Assembly: GCF_001660705.2 (NCBI RefSeq)
Contig: NZ_LYBV02000021.1
Location: forward strand, 97,019 to 161,018
Direction: 5' to 3'
DNA from: Saccharicrinis aurantiacus
GTDB taxonomy: Bacteria; Bacteroidota; Bacteroidia; Bacteroidales; Marinilabiliaceae
Length of the DNA: 64,000 nt
The position numbers and the translations under genes are program-made. The first letter of the stretch is position 1; each line of letters starts with the position of its first letter. A model generated the notes under the pieces. That model was not told where the DNA came from. It saw only the letters and a program-made list of their open reading frames with translations, and did not search any database. This document shows, in pieces, positions 33,604-42,908 of the stretch.

Positions 33604-34257
33604 TTATATATCGCTAAACAGCTTTTTCTCCAGGGCATAAATAACCAAGCCGGCTATGTTTTTGCAGCCTGTTTTTTCCAATAAGTTTCTTTTATGCGCT
33701 TCTACAGTACGGTTCGAAATAAATAACTTTTCTGCTATTTCAATATTCGAGTGTTCTTTACAAATTAGGTGTAAAATTTCAGTTTCGCGTTTGGTTAAGG
33801 GTATTTCAACCGCAACTCTATTGGGTTTAGCTTGCGGTGTAAGGCTTTCCATAATAATATTAGTAACCTCTTTGCTATAAAACGTTTCTCCTTTATTAAC
33901 GCTTCTAACCGCTTCTCTTAATTCATCCTGCGTGCAATCCTTTAAAATATAGCCGTGTGCACCGGCGGCTAGCATGTTTTTAATGTTTTGCCTTTCGTTT
34001 AGCATGGTAAGGGCAAGTATTTTAACTTGTGGAAATTGCGAACTTACATTTTTAACCAATTCAATGCCGTTCATTTCGGGCATCATAATATCAGTAATTA
34101 AAACATCAATATTTTCTGTTTTTAAAAGTTCAATGGCTTCTATGCCATGTTGAGCCTCAGCAACTACCTTAAATTCATCATTATCCAAAAAAGTCTTTAG
34201 TCCCTGTCTGATCATTATATGATCGTCTGTTAATAGTATCTTAATAGTGTCTTCCAT
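33604..34257 (-). CDS. NarL/LuxR-family response regulator
   Basis: 217 residues from the ATG at 34257 (MEDTIKILLTDDH); an in-frame start at 34332 would overlap the kinase gene by 71 bases and is not needed. Receiver domain 1-120 with acidic pocket Asp 11-12, phosphoacceptor Asp 56 in LITDIMMPEMNG and the Lys of YILKDC; LuxR-type HTH about 150-215 (LTKRETEILHLICKEHSNIEIAEKLFISNRTVEAHKRNLLEKTG). Only 4 bases separate its start from the kinase stop, so the two are translationally coupled and form a two-component system. The target genes are unknown; the small lipoprotein downstream and the two sulfatases are the nearest candidates. Confidence 0.94.
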   Translation of the reverse strand: MEDTIKILLTDDHIMIRQGLKTFLDNDEFKVVAEAQHGIEAIELLKTENIDVLITDIMMPEMNGIELVKNVSSQFPQVKILALTMLNERQNIKNMLAAGAHGYILKDCTQDELREAVRSVNKGETFYSKEVTNIIMESLTPQAKPNRVAVEIPLTKRETEILHLICKEHSNIEIAEKLFISNRTVEAHKRNLLEKTGCKNIAGLVIYALEKKLFSDI

Positions 34258-34261
34258 ATTT

Positions 34262-36028
34262 TTAGAGCGATAATTCAAATAAAACTTGTGTTCCGTTACC
34301 CACTGAGGATTCAATTTGTAGAAAACCTCCAATCAAGTTAGCCCTTGTTTGCATGCTTGTTAAACCAAAAGTACCCGCGTTCTTATCTAGGTCAAAACCT
34401 TGTCCATCATCTTCTATGGTAAGGGTAATAATATTTTTATGTTTTAATAGCTGTATGGTACAGCTCTCAGCTTTTGCATGCTTATTTACATTATTAATGG
34501 CTTCTTGCACTATTCTATAAATGGTCATTTCAGCTGCCACTTTAATCCTCTCGTCTTTTAGGTTATGGTAAAAGCTAAATGTAGTTCCGGCTAATTCCGA
34601 TTGCAGATTTATCAAGTCCTCAATGGCTGGTGCTACACCGCGCTGGTCAACTACCTTGGGCATTAGCTTGTGTGCTAAAGATCGGCTTTCGTTGATAGAT
34701 TCCTTTAGGTAATCATAACCCTGCTGAAATCGATCCTTTGCCATATCGTCAGTAAAACGAACGATAGATCTAACTTTTTCAAAACTCAATAGTGCTGTCG
34801 ACATGGTTTGTTGCAAGCTATCGTGAATTTCTCGTGCAATTCTACTGCGTTCTTTATCTTCAGTTTCTAAAATGGTATTCATCATTTTTTCATCTTGCAG
34901 AACGTGCTCCGTAATATCGGCAAAAACACCCACAATACGACTTGTATTATTTTTCTCGTCTTTCGATGATGAGCCTTTGCATCGGTACCACCTTAATTCA
35001 TTATTCTTGGTGTAAAATCTGGCTTCTATATTAAATGCTCCACTTTCACTTATGGGGGAGTTTATATAGTTCTCGAATCTTTCCTTGTCATCCCTATGAA
35101 TTTTTGAAATTAAGAAATCCCAATTTGATTCAATTTCGCTACTGGTATATTCTAGTAAGTTGCAGTCTTTTGGATGCCAGTTTACGCTTTGGTCTTTTAC
35201 ATTATAATCCCAAATTATGGCCTCAGCTCCAATAACGGCCAAAGTAAAACGTTCGTCGCTCTTCAGTAATTCATCTTGGGTATGTTCCAGTGTTCTGAAA
35301 TTACTTTGTAGTTCTTTGTCTAATAATTCCTTCTCTTTTAGTTTTTTGTATATCAGGTAAAATGCCAATAAAGAAGCGGTTAATACTAACGCAATTAAAA
35401 TGAGAACAAGGTAGTACAGGCGCATTCCTTCCGAAATGTTTTTTATCCAAATCTCATTTGTATTATTATTTATGATCTGTTCAAATTGTTTAATCTCCCT
35501 AATTAGTTTTCGTTTTAGCGAGATATATTCATCGCTACTAATTATTGATAATGCTTTATCTCGTGCAATTAAATATGCATCGCTTTCAATATCACCCTGC
35601 GAATTAGAGGATTTAATTATAGAAAATATTTCTTTTTCTAATTGAGTGATCTCGTGTGATATTAATATTGTTTTCTGTAAAAGGCCCTGTTCTCTCTTGT
35701 TTAAACCAAGGTGACTTAAGCTATCGGCAATGGAAGTAATGGTAGTTTTAGAGTTTGGCTGTGTTTTTTTATTAATATAAATCAGATCTAAGTAGGCTTT
35801 TTCCCAAACAGTATCTTGGGTAATAATAAACTGCATGCAGTAATGGGTAAGGTTTTCGTTACGTTCTCTAATTTTATCGCTTAAATTAATTACTTGTGTA
35901 CGATTGAATTGACTCTCTCCAAATTCTGAACGGTTTTGAAATAGCAACAGGAATGCGATGAAAATAGCAGCCAAAAACAGAATAATTGTACCGTATAGTA
36001 TCGAAAAAGAAGTTTTAATATTAGGCAT
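34262..36028 (-). CDS. Membrane-bound PAS sensor histidine kinase (NarX/HisKA_3 type)
   Basis: 588 residues. Transmembrane segments about 8-30 and 204-227 enclose a mainly helical periplasmic domain (about 31-203) of the four-helix type. A PAS/PAC domain follows at about 258-375 (FTLAVIGAEAIIWDYN ... RIVGVFADITE), then a HisKA_3 dimerisation domain with phosphoacceptor His about 402 in RIAREIHDSLQQTMS, and a HATPase_c domain about 495-588 (N box INNVNKHAKA, IEDDGQGFDL, FGLTSMQTRANLIGG). It phosphorylates the LuxR regulator encoded immediately downstream. The signal is unknown. It begins about 150 bases beyond the terminator of the right tRNA-Gln gene. Confidence 0.94.
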   Translation of the reverse strand: MPNIKTSFSILYGTIILFLAAIFIAFLLLFQNRSEFGESQFNRTQVINLSDKIRERNENLTHYCMQFIITQDTVWEKAYLDLIYINKKTQPNSKTTITSIADSLSHLGLNKREQGLLQKTILISHEITQLEKEIFSIIKSSNSQGDIESDAYLIARDKALSIISSDEYISLKRKLIREIKQFEQIINNNTNEIWIKNISEGMRLYYLVLILIALVLTASLLAFYLIYKKLKEKELLDKELQSNFRTLEHTQDELLKSDERFTLAVIGAEAIIWDYNVKDQSVNWHPKDCNLLEYTSSEIESNWDFLISKIHRDDKERFENYINSPISESGAFNIEARFYTKNNELRWYRCKGSSSKDEKNNTSRIVGVFADITEHVLQDEKMMNTILETEDKERSRIAREIHDSLQQTMSTALLSFEKVRSIVRFTDDMAKDRFQQGYDYLKESINESRSLAHKLMPKVVDQRGVAPAIEDLINLQSELAGTTFSFYHNLKDERIKVAAEMTIYRIVQEAINNVNKHAKAESCTIQLLKHKNIITLTIEDDGQGFDLDKNAGTFGLTSMQTRANLIGGFLQIESSVGNGTQVLFELSL

Positions 36029-36171
36029 ACTTTGTTTGTGAATTGAATTCGCTTATTTTCTTTTTAATTAAGCTCTTTAAAATCAAAGTTATAAAAAGGA
36101 TTAGAATACTAATTTTAGTAGGTTCAATATAAAAACTAAAGTGAAGGAATAAAAGTGGAGGAGTATAAAAA

Positions 36172-36203
36172 AAGAAAAGCCCGATATCGTAATGATATCG
36201 AGC
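36172..36203 (-). terminator. Terminator of the right tRNA-Gln gene
   Basis: GCCCGATATC (36179-36188) pairs with GATATCGAGC (36194-36203), one mismatch; on the - strand a T-rich tract follows. It is closely similar to the terminator of the left tRNA-Gln gene. Confidence 0.8.
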
Positions 36204-36210
36204 TTTTGTG

Positions 36211-36283
36211 TTGTCCCATTAGGTTTCGAACCTAAACTCTTCTGTACCAAAAACAGACGTGTTGCCAATTACACCATGGGACA
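36211..36283 (-). tRNA. tRNA-Gln (anticodon TTG), right copy
   Basis: Complete cloverleaf on the - strand: acceptor TGTCCCA/TGGGACA, D stem GTGT/ACAC, anticodon loop TTTTGGT in stem TCTGT/ACAGA, T stem TTAGG/CCTAA, 73 bases. The changed T-stem pair relative to the left copy is compensated, so both copies look functional. The 36 bases upstream (36284-36319) are identical to those at 27236-27271. Confidence 0.96.
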
Positions 36284-36311
36284 ATCCTAGTCTTTCTCTG
36301 TGAAAGCGATG

Positions 36312-36342
36312 CAAAAGTATATCATTTTTGGATAACTGCAAA
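36312..36342 (-). promoter_or_regulatory. Promoter of the right tRNA-Gln gene
   Basis: On the - strand: TTTG (36342-36339), 19 bases, TACTTTTG (36319-36312). Elements and spacing are the same as for the left copy, although the spacer sequence is different. Confidence 0.75.
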
Positions 36343-36806
36343 TTTTTGAAAAAGATTTTTTTCAATTGTTTTTACTTGCCAAGTAGCGCTTGTGCGTATC
36401 CTACAGATTATCTTTTAATTATATTATTAATGCTATTTGCATTTTTTTTTGAGGTAAATAATTAATTTCTCTTTTTAAAGACTATTCAAATCATTTTGCA
36501 CACCATTTTACAGATCATAATCTTTGAAAAAGAGTGTCTCTACAATTAATGATTATGGATGTTGTTTTTTCATCATTAGTAGATGATGAAATAAAAGCTT
36601 GGGATAGTTAATAAGCTAAACCAATTCTTAATATATAGTTAAACTCTAAACATTACTATATAATACAAATAGGTTTGAGAAAAAAAATCTTATTTTTGGC
36701 ATCGAAAGTCAAAAGAAAATAATCTGATGACTGATATACAGTAAGATAGTATATTGTTAAAGTTCTGAATATTACGTTAAAGCGATTATAATACTCATTA
36801 TTTATT

Positions 36807-39800
36807 ATGAAGAATCATAAGTTTTTGAATAACCTAGTAGGTTGGCTCACTTTTTTTATTGCAGCTGTTACCTACATATTAACGATAGAACCTACAGCGA
36901 GCTTTTGGGATTGTGGTGAGTTTATCTCAACATCTTACAAGCTTTTGGTCGGACACCCTCCAGGGGCACCATTTTTTATGATTGTAGGCCGATTCTTTAC
37001 TTTGTTTGCACCATCACCTGGCGATGTAGCCTATATGATAAATGTAATGAGTGCTTTAGCAAGTGCCTTTACCATTCTATTTTTATTTTGGACGATCACA
37101 CATTTCGCACGTCGTATTTTCATGACAAAGGAAAATGAGGCTTGGCGTTCATGGGCAGTTATAGCAGCTGGTTTTATTGGAGCTTTGGCTTATACATTTT
37201 CTGATACATTTTGGTTCTCAGCAGTTGAGGGTGAAGTGTATGCAATGTCGTCTTTATTTACTGCCATGGTATTTTGGGCTATCCTTAAGTGGGAAGATGT
37301 TGCTGATGAGAAATATGCAAACCGTTGGTTGGTGTTAATTGCCTATTTAATGGGGCTTTCAATCGGGGTTCACTTGCTTAACTTACTTGCAATACCTGCC
37401 ATTGTAATGGTATATTACTTCAAAAAGTTTGATGTAACTCGTAATGGTATAATTAAGGCTTTGCTTATTTCCGGGGTTATTTTAGTAGGTGTATTATATG
37501 GTATAATACCATACACTGTTAAAATTGCTAGTTGGTTTGAGCTATTGTTTGTTAACAGCTTTGGTGCTCCATATAACACAGGTATAGCAATATACTTTAC
37601 TTTATTGCTTTGTGGTTTAGTATTTGGGATTCTTTATACTCACAAAAAACAAAAAGCAATTGCCAATACTATATTGTTAGGGGTTACGGTTATTTTAATA
37701 GGATACTCTTCATTTGCGATGATTGTGATTCGTTCTTACGCAAATCCAACCATGGATCAAAATTCTCCTGAGGATGTGTTTTCAATGATGGGTTATTTAA
37801 ATCGTGAGCAATATGGCGATCGCCCTTTATTTGTGGGGCAGTATTATAATACACCAATCGATCGAGTTAAGTCAAGTGCTAAAGAAGGAGCACCTGTACG
37901 TATTAAACAGACTGATAAATCGAAAGATGACGAGTACATAATAGTAGATCATAAGCCTGAATACGTATTTAATGATAAGGCAACTACTGTTTTTCCTAGA
38001 ATGTATAGCCGTGAAGGTAGACATATAGAGCAATATAAAGCTTGGGCAGGAGATCAAAACAAAAATAATGTTAGAATACCGAATCCAGAAACCGGGCAAA
38101 CTGAGACCGTTTCTTTACCATCATTTGGTCAAAACCTGAAGTTCTTTTTTAACTATCAGGTTAACTATATGTATTTCCGCTATTTTATGTGGAACTTTTC
38201 TGGTCGTCAAAACGATATTCAAGGACATGGTGAAATTCACAAAGGAAATTGGATTTCGGGTATACCGTTTCTTGATAATGCTCGTTTAGGAGATCAATCA
38301 AGGCTACCAGATACTTATAAAGAAAACAGAGCCCGCAATAAATATTATATGTTGCCGCTTTTATTAGGAATATTAGGTTTATTATTCCAATACAATGCAG
38401 GTAAAAAAGGCAAGCAAGGTTTTTGGGTAGTAATGTTATTATTCTTTTTAACAGGTTTAGCAATTGTTATTTACCTGAATCAAACTCCGCTTCAGCCACG
38501 TGAACGTGATTATGCATATGCTGGTTCGTTTTATGCCTTTGCCATTTGGATTGGTTTAGGAGTACTATATGTAATTGATGGTTTGCGCAAACTACTGCCT
38601 AATAAAATGGCTGTTGGTATTGCGTCAGCATTAACATTAGTTTTGGTGCCTGGTATTATGCTTGCAGAAAACTGGGACGATCATAATAGAGCTCACCGTT
38701 TTGTAGCGCGAGATTTAGCGTTTAATTATCTCGATTCTTGCGAGGAGAATGGAATCATATTCACAAATGGAGATAATGATACCTTCCCACTTTGGTATGC
38801 GCAAGAGGTTGAAGGGTATAGAACAGATGTTAGAGTTTGTAACTTGAGTTATTTACAAACCGATTGGTATATCGATCAAATGAAACGCAAGGCATACGAG
38901 TCTGATCCAATGCCATTTTCATTAACGCACGATCAATATGTAACAGGTACGCGCGATGTTGTGCATCTATTACCACGTATCAAAGGAAGAGTGGATATGC
39001 GCGAGGCGATTAAGTTCTTGGCTAGTGAGAATCCAAAAACAAAACAAATACCTGGTTACGAAGGTCGCATTGAGCACTTGCCATCAAAAGAATTTTCGGT
39101 TCCTGTGGATAGTTTAAAAGCCATTCAAACAGGATTAGTTAATGAGCGTGATGCTGAAGAGATTGTTAGTCAGTTGGATATTACATATAATAAAGAGTAC
39201 ATCCTTAAAAATGAATTAATGATCTTGGATTTGATTTCAAATAACGATTGGAATCGTCCTCTTTATTTTGCAGTTACTGTTGGTCAGGATAACTATGCCA
39301 ATCTTCAAGATTATTTCCAATTAGAAGGTTTTGCATATAAGGTTGTGCCAATTAAAACTAAAAATGCAGATGGTCAATTCGGGCGCATTGATACCGAAAA
39401 AATGTACGATCGTTTTATGAATAAATTCCGATGGGGTGGTTTTGATGACCCAAGAGTTTATCTCGATGAGAATCATCAGCGAATGGCCATGAATATCAGA
39501 AATAACATGTCGCGATTGGCATTGGCTTTAAATAAAGAAGGTCAAACTAAAAAGGCTGTTGATATACTCGACTTAGCAAGTGAGAAGTTGCCGTCAGATA
39601 GAGTTCCTCATAATTATTTCTCTCTGTTTTTAGCCGAAGGGTATTATCAGGCAGAAGATCTTGATGATGGCGATAGAATACTTAATGAGCTATCTACGCA
39701 ATGCTTACAAGAAATTAATTTCTTTTCGTTATTGCCTCCAAAATTGCAGAATTCAGTGGGTAGCGATTTACAACGTAGTATGGCAATTTATTTTGAGCTA

Positions 39801-39899
39801 GCTAAAGTGGCTGAAAAATATAACCGTAAAGGTTTAATGGATCAGTTTGAAAAGGATTATCAGAATACAATTTCAGGAATGAACTTTTTAGGTAGATAA
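36807..39899 (+). CDS. DUF2723 / GT117-family membrane glycosyltransferase (GT-C fold)
   Basis: 1030 residues. The N-terminal DUF2723 domain has about a dozen transmembrane helices over residues 10-310 and 505-620, with the signature FWDCGEFISTSYKLLVGHPPGAP at about 34-56; its acidic residues sit where GT-C enzymes such as PMT bind the lipid-phosphate sugar donor. A large soluble region follows (about 630-1030), with TNGDNDTFPLWYAQE and TPR-like helices at the end (about 900-1000). The family is placed in GT117 and is thought to glycosylate exported proteins in Bacteroidota; the exact acceptor is not established. It is first in a run of five same-strand genes ending with the carbamoyltransferase. 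Confidence 0.9.
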   Translation: MKNHKFLNNLVGWLTFFIAAVTYILTIEPTASFWDCGEFISTSYKLLVGHPPGAPFFMIVGRFFTLFAPSPGDVAYMINVMSALASAFTILFLFWTITHFARRIFMTKENEAWRSWAVIAAGFIGALAYTFSDTFWFSAVEGEVYAMSSLFTAMVFWAILKWEDVADEKYANRWLVLIAYLMGLSIGVHLLNLLAIPAIVMVYYFKKFDVTRNGIIKALLISGVILVGVLYGIIPYTVKIASWFELLFVNSFGAPYNTGIAIYFTLLLCGLVFGILYTHKKQKAIANTILLGVTVILIGYSSFAMIVIRSYANPTMDQNSPEDVFSMMGYLNREQYGDRPLFVGQYYNTPIDRVKSSAKEGAPVRIKQTDKSKDDEYIIVDHKPEYVFNDKATTVFPRMYSREGRHIEQYKAWAGDQNKNNVRIPNPETGQTETVSLPSFGQNLKFFFNYQVNYMYFRYFMWNFSGRQNDIQGHGEIHKGNWISGIPFLDNARLGDQSRLPDTYKENRARNKYYMLPLLLGILGLLFQYNAGKKGKQGFWVVMLLFFLTGLAIVIYLNQTPLQPRERDYAYAGSFYAFAIWIGLGVLYVIDGLRKLLPNKMAVGIASALTLVLVPGIMLAENWDDHNRAHRFVARDLAFNYLDSCEENGIIFTNGDNDTFPLWYAQEVEGYRTDVRVCNLSYLQTDWYIDQMKRKAYESDPMPFSLTHDQYVTGTRDVVHLLPRIKGRVDMREAIKFLASENPKTKQIPGYEGRIEHLPSKEFSVPVDSLKAIQTGLVNERDAEEIVSQLDITYNKEYILKNELMILDLISNNDWNRPLYFAVTVGQDNYANLQDYFQLEGFAYKVVPIKTKNADGQFGRIDTEKMYDRFMNKFRWGGFDDPRVYLDENHQRMAMNIRNNMSRLALALNKEGQTKKAVDILDLASEKLPSDRVPHNYFSLFLAEGYYQAEDLDDGDRILNELSTQCLQEINFFSLLPPKLQNSVGSDLQRSMAIYFELAKVAEKYNRKGLMDQFEKDYQNTISGMNFLGR

Positions 39900-39964
39900 T
39901 ATTTATAAATGGGAGGGCATTAATGTGCTTTCCCATTTTATTTATATCTGCATTAATTAATATA

Positions 39965-40573
39965 ATGATACAACCACATAAGTTTTTAAGTAAGGTTTTT
40001 AAACAGGCAACTTGGGAAGAAGATGATAGTAAGAACGAGGTTTTTATAACCTTCGATGATGGTCCAATTCCTGAGGTAACCCCATGGGTGCTTGATGAAG
40101 CAGATAAATGGAATGCCAAGCTTACTTTTTTTTGTGTTGGAGATAATGTTCGAAAATACCCCGATGTTTTTAATGAAGTTTTAAAGCGTGGCCATGCAGT
40201 AGGTAATCATACCTTTAATCATTTAAGAGGGTGGGCTTGCAATAAAGAAACTTATTTCGATAATGTTGACAAAGCTTCAGAATATATTCAGAGCGATTAT
40301 TTTCGTCCACCGCATGGGCAAATATTTCCTTGGTATCAGGATGAGTTAAAGAAACGTTTTAAAAAGATTGTAATGTGGAGTTTACTCTCGTATGATTATG
40401 ATCCAGATAGAACAGGTAAGCAGGTTTTTAAAACCGTTGAAAAAAGAATTAAACCCGGATCGGTAATCGTATTTCATGATTCGCTTAAAGCACAGGAGCG
40501 AATGCGTTACGCCTTTCCTAAAACCTTAGAGTTAATTGCTCAAAAGGGATATAAAACTCAGGTTTTTAAGTAA
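39965..40573 (+). CDS. Polysaccharide deacetylase (NodB homology domain, CE4)
   Basis: 202 residues from the ATG at 39965 (MIQPHKFLSKVF); an upstream in-frame ATG at 39923 would add 14 hydrophobic residues. NodB motifs are present: FITFDDGPIPEVT (motif 1 with the catalytic base Asp), GNHTFNH (motif 2, metal-binding His pair), RPPHGQ (motif 3), and VIVFHDSLKA near the end. It has a short, single-domain form with no signal peptide, the type common in Bacteroidota beside purD or GT117 genes. It removes N- or O-acetyl groups from a sugar polymer or lipid-linked sugar; substrate unknown. It lies 65 bases after GT117 and 51 before purD. Confidence 0.9.
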   Translation: MIQPHKFLSKVFKQATWEEDDSKNEVFITFDDGPIPEVTPWVLDEADKWNAKLTFFCVGDNVRKYPDVFNEVLKRGHAVGNHTFNHLRGWACNKETYFDNVDKASEYIQSDYFRPPHGQIFPWYQDELKKRFKKIVMWSLLSYDYDPDRTGKQVFKTVEKRIKPGSVIVFHDSLKAQERMRYAFPKTLELIAQKGYKTQVFK

Positions 40574-40624
40574 ATACCTAGAGAAATAATTTATTAAAAA
40601 TTCGTAATATAAAATTTCAATAGC

Positions 40625-41896
40625 ATGAACGTACTTTTATTAGGATCAGGAGGAAGAGAGCATACAATCGCCTGGAAACTGAGCCAAAGTCCTAAATTAA
40701 CTAAGCTATTTATTGCACCTGGTAATGCGGGAACTGACGCATTGGGAACCAATATAGAGATAAATCCAAATGATTTTGAGGCTGTTAAAAAAGCAGCTAT
40801 CGAAAATAAAATAGACATGCTGGTTGTTGGTCCTGAAGAGCCTTTAGTAAGAGGTGTTAGCGATTTCTTTGCCAATGATAGCGAGTTATCATCAATACCA
40901 GTTATTGGCCCTAGTAAAGCAGGTGCTCAACTTGAAGGAAGTAAAGATTTCTCAAAGGAATTTATGGAGCGTCATAATATTCCAACCGCAAAATATAAAA
41001 CAGTAACTGCTGAGAATTTAGAAGAAGGATTATCGTTTTTAGATACCATGAAAGCTCCTTATGTGCTTAAAGCAGATGGTTTAGCAGCAGGAAAAGGGGT
41101 GTTAATCATTAGTGATTTAGATCAGGCTAAAGCCGATTTAAAAACAATGCTTGATGGGCAGTTTGGTGATGCCAGTAAAAAAGTGGTTATCGAAGAGTTT
41201 TTAGATGGAATAGAATGTTCTGTTTTTGTTTTAACAGATGGATTATCTTATGTAGTATTACCTGAAGCTAAAGATTATAAGCGTATTGGTGAAGGTGATA
41301 CTGGTTTAAATACTGGTGGTATGGGAGCTATTAGTCCTGTGCCTTTTGCCGATGAAGTATTCATGAAAAAGGTTCATGATAGAATTATTGAGCCAACCGT
41401 AAATGGATTAGCTAAGGATAATTTACCATACAAAGGATTTATTTTCATCGGATTAATTAAGGTAGATAACGAGCCATTGGTAATTGAGTACAATGTTCGT
41501 ATGGGTGATCCTGAAACGGAAGTGGTTATGCCTCGTGTAAAAAGTGATTTATTAGATCTTTTTGAAGCAACTGCAGCAGGAACATTAAACGAGAAATCAA
41601 TTGAAGTTGATGAGCAGACAGTAACAACCGTTATGATGGTTGCTGGTGGTTATCCTGAAGCTTATGAAAAAGGTAAAGAAATTACCAACCTCGATCAGGT
41701 TGCTGATGGTATGGCTTTTCACGCAGGTACAAAATTAGTTGATGGCAAGGTGCTAAGTAATGGTGGCCGAGTTATTGCAATGAGTGCATATGGTGCTAAT
41801 ATGCAAGAAGCGCTTGCTAAGTCGTATAAAAATGCAAATGCAGTTTCTTTTGAGGATCATTATTTCCGCACAGATATTGGCTTTGATTTAAAATAA
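40625..41896 (+). CDS. purD: Phosphoribosylamine-glycine ligase
   Basis: 423 residues, the usual length. Cytoplasmic ATP-grasp enzyme of purine synthesis joining phosphoribosylamine and glycine to GAR. Seen: N-terminal MNVLLLGSGGREHTIAWKL, PGNAGT, VGPEEPLVRG, ATP-grasp segment PYVLKADGLAAGKGV, DYKRIGEGDTGLNTGGMGA and EYNVRMGDPETEVV. All key motifs are intact. It is followed by DUF6427 after 27 bases, an arrangement suggesting an operon. Confidence 0.97.
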   Translation: MNVLLLGSGGREHTIAWKLSQSPKLTKLFIAPGNAGTDALGTNIEINPNDFEAVKKAAIENKIDMLVVGPEEPLVRGVSDFFANDSELSSIPVIGPSKAGAQLEGSKDFSKEFMERHNIPTAKYKTVTAENLEEGLSFLDTMKAPYVLKADGLAAGKGVLIISDLDQAKADLKTMLDGQFGDASKKVVIEEFLDGIECSVFVLTDGLSYVVLPEAKDYKRIGEGDTGLNTGGMGAISPVPFADEVFMKKVHDRIIEPTVNGLAKDNLPYKGFIFIGLIKVDNEPLVIEYNVRMGDPETEVVMPRVKSDLLDLFEATAAGTLNEKSIEVDEQTVTTVMMVAGGYPEAYEKGKEITNLDQVADGMAFHAGTKLVDGKVLSNGGRVIAMSAYGANMQEALAKSYKNANAVSFEDHYFRTDIGFDLK

Positions 41897-41923
41897 GAAC
41901 TGAATTAACTAGGATCAATATAA

Positions 41924-42907
41924 ATGATCATAAGAGCTATAAATAGTAATAGAATAGGAGCCTACTTGATAGTGCTCCTATGTGCTATTGTCAGTTGGAT
42001 TCGCCCACTGGTTTCTCCAATTGCTGCGGATAATACCTTATCAGTAATTAAGATGCCCTTTTGGCAAAGTTTGGAGTTGTTGCTTAGCTCCTCTGAAATA
42101 TTGGCATCATTTATAGTCATGTTTTTTGGTTTGGTAATGGCTTTCGCTATCGCTCGATTTTCCTTAAGACATAATCTTTTAAATAAACAGACCGCCCTAC
42201 CAGCCTTTATGTTTGTGCTTTGTGTTGCAGCATTTCCGCAAAGCCAGACTTTCACTCCCTCTTGGATTGCTGCCTTAGCTTTGCTGGTTAGTTCATCATT
42301 AATTTATGAATCACATAGTAAACGAAAGCCAGCCATTTACTGTTTTCTGGCAGCATTCTGGATGGCAGCAGCTAGCCTATTCTATTATAAAGCTATTTTT
42401 ATTTATCCATTATTGTTCATTATAATAATAACGGTACGCTCCTTCAATTTTAAGTCTTTATTAGCCACTATTTTAGGTTTCTTATTGCCATGGTATCTGT
42501 ATTTTGGGCTACTTTATGTTCAGGGTGCTGATGTGATGGAAGTAGCAGAGAGTTTTGCAATTAAGAAGGAGATGTTTTTAAACTACGCAAAACTACCCTT
42601 GCAAGCATGGATTAATTTCGTACTGTTGGGCCTTTTTGTGTTAATGGCATTTATTTCCATTGCTCAGCATTATAATACCAAAAAGATATTTATTCGGGTG
42701 CTTTATAAAGTACTTGTTATAACTACAGTATACTTAACTGTTGTGGCCAGTATAATCGGGTATTCTTTTGAAAGTATTCCTATTATAGCTGTACCTGTTT
42801 CCATTTTGTTTGCCCACTTGTTTGATAATATTAAGTCCGTTCGTTGGCAAAATATTTTGATGCTCATTTTAATGGGAGTTGTTATTGTATCACAGATTTT
42901 AATGTAA
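41924..42907 (+). CDS. DUF6427-type polytopic membrane protein
   Basis: 327 residues, with about 9-10 hydrophobic segments spread over the whole length and little loop sequence. It opens with NSNRIGAYLIVLLCAIVSWI and contains the near-central WMAAASLFYYKAIFIYPLLF and FLLPWYLYFGLLYV helices, as in the DUF6427 family of Bacteroidota. Function is unknown; the fold looks like a reduced GT-C-like or O-antigen-ligase-like membrane protein, but no catalytic residues can be pointed out. Its stop is one base before the carbamoyltransferase ATG, so the two are translationally coupled, which is the best clue to its role. Confidence 0.8.
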   Translation: MIIRAINSNRIGAYLIVLLCAIVSWIRPLVSPIAADNTLSVIKMPFWQSLELLLSSSEILASFIVMFFGLVMAFAIARFSLRHNLLNKQTALPAFMFVLCVAAFPQSQTFTPSWIAALALLVSSSLIYESHSKRKPAIYCFLAAFWMAAASLFYYKAIFIYPLLFIIIITVRSFNFKSLLATILGFLLPWYLYFGLLYVQGADVMEVAESFAIKKEMFLNYAKLPLQAWINFVLLGLFVLMAFISIAQHYNTKKIFIRVLYKVLVITTVYLTVVASIIGYSFESIPIIAVPVSILFAHLFDNIKSVRWQNILMLILMGVVIVSQILM

Positions 42908-42908
42908 T

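Larger units (their letters stand above)
36029..36806. other. Intergenic region holding the right tRNA-Gln gene
   Basis: Besides the tRNA, its promoter and its terminator, the 778 bases contain no gene. Before the GT117 gene, TATTTTTG at 36691-36698 matches the -7 consensus, but the nearest TTTG (36673) is only 14 bases upstream, so the promoter call is weak. Confidence 0.6.

Noticed and set aside
34258..34332. Longer start of the response regulator
   Set aside because: It overlaps the kinase gene by 71 bases and adds residues not found before the receiver domain; the ATG at 34257 fits the family.
27163..36283. One of the tRNA-Gln copies as a pseudogene
   Set aside because: Both fold completely, have consensus promoters and terminators, and the stem change is compensated.
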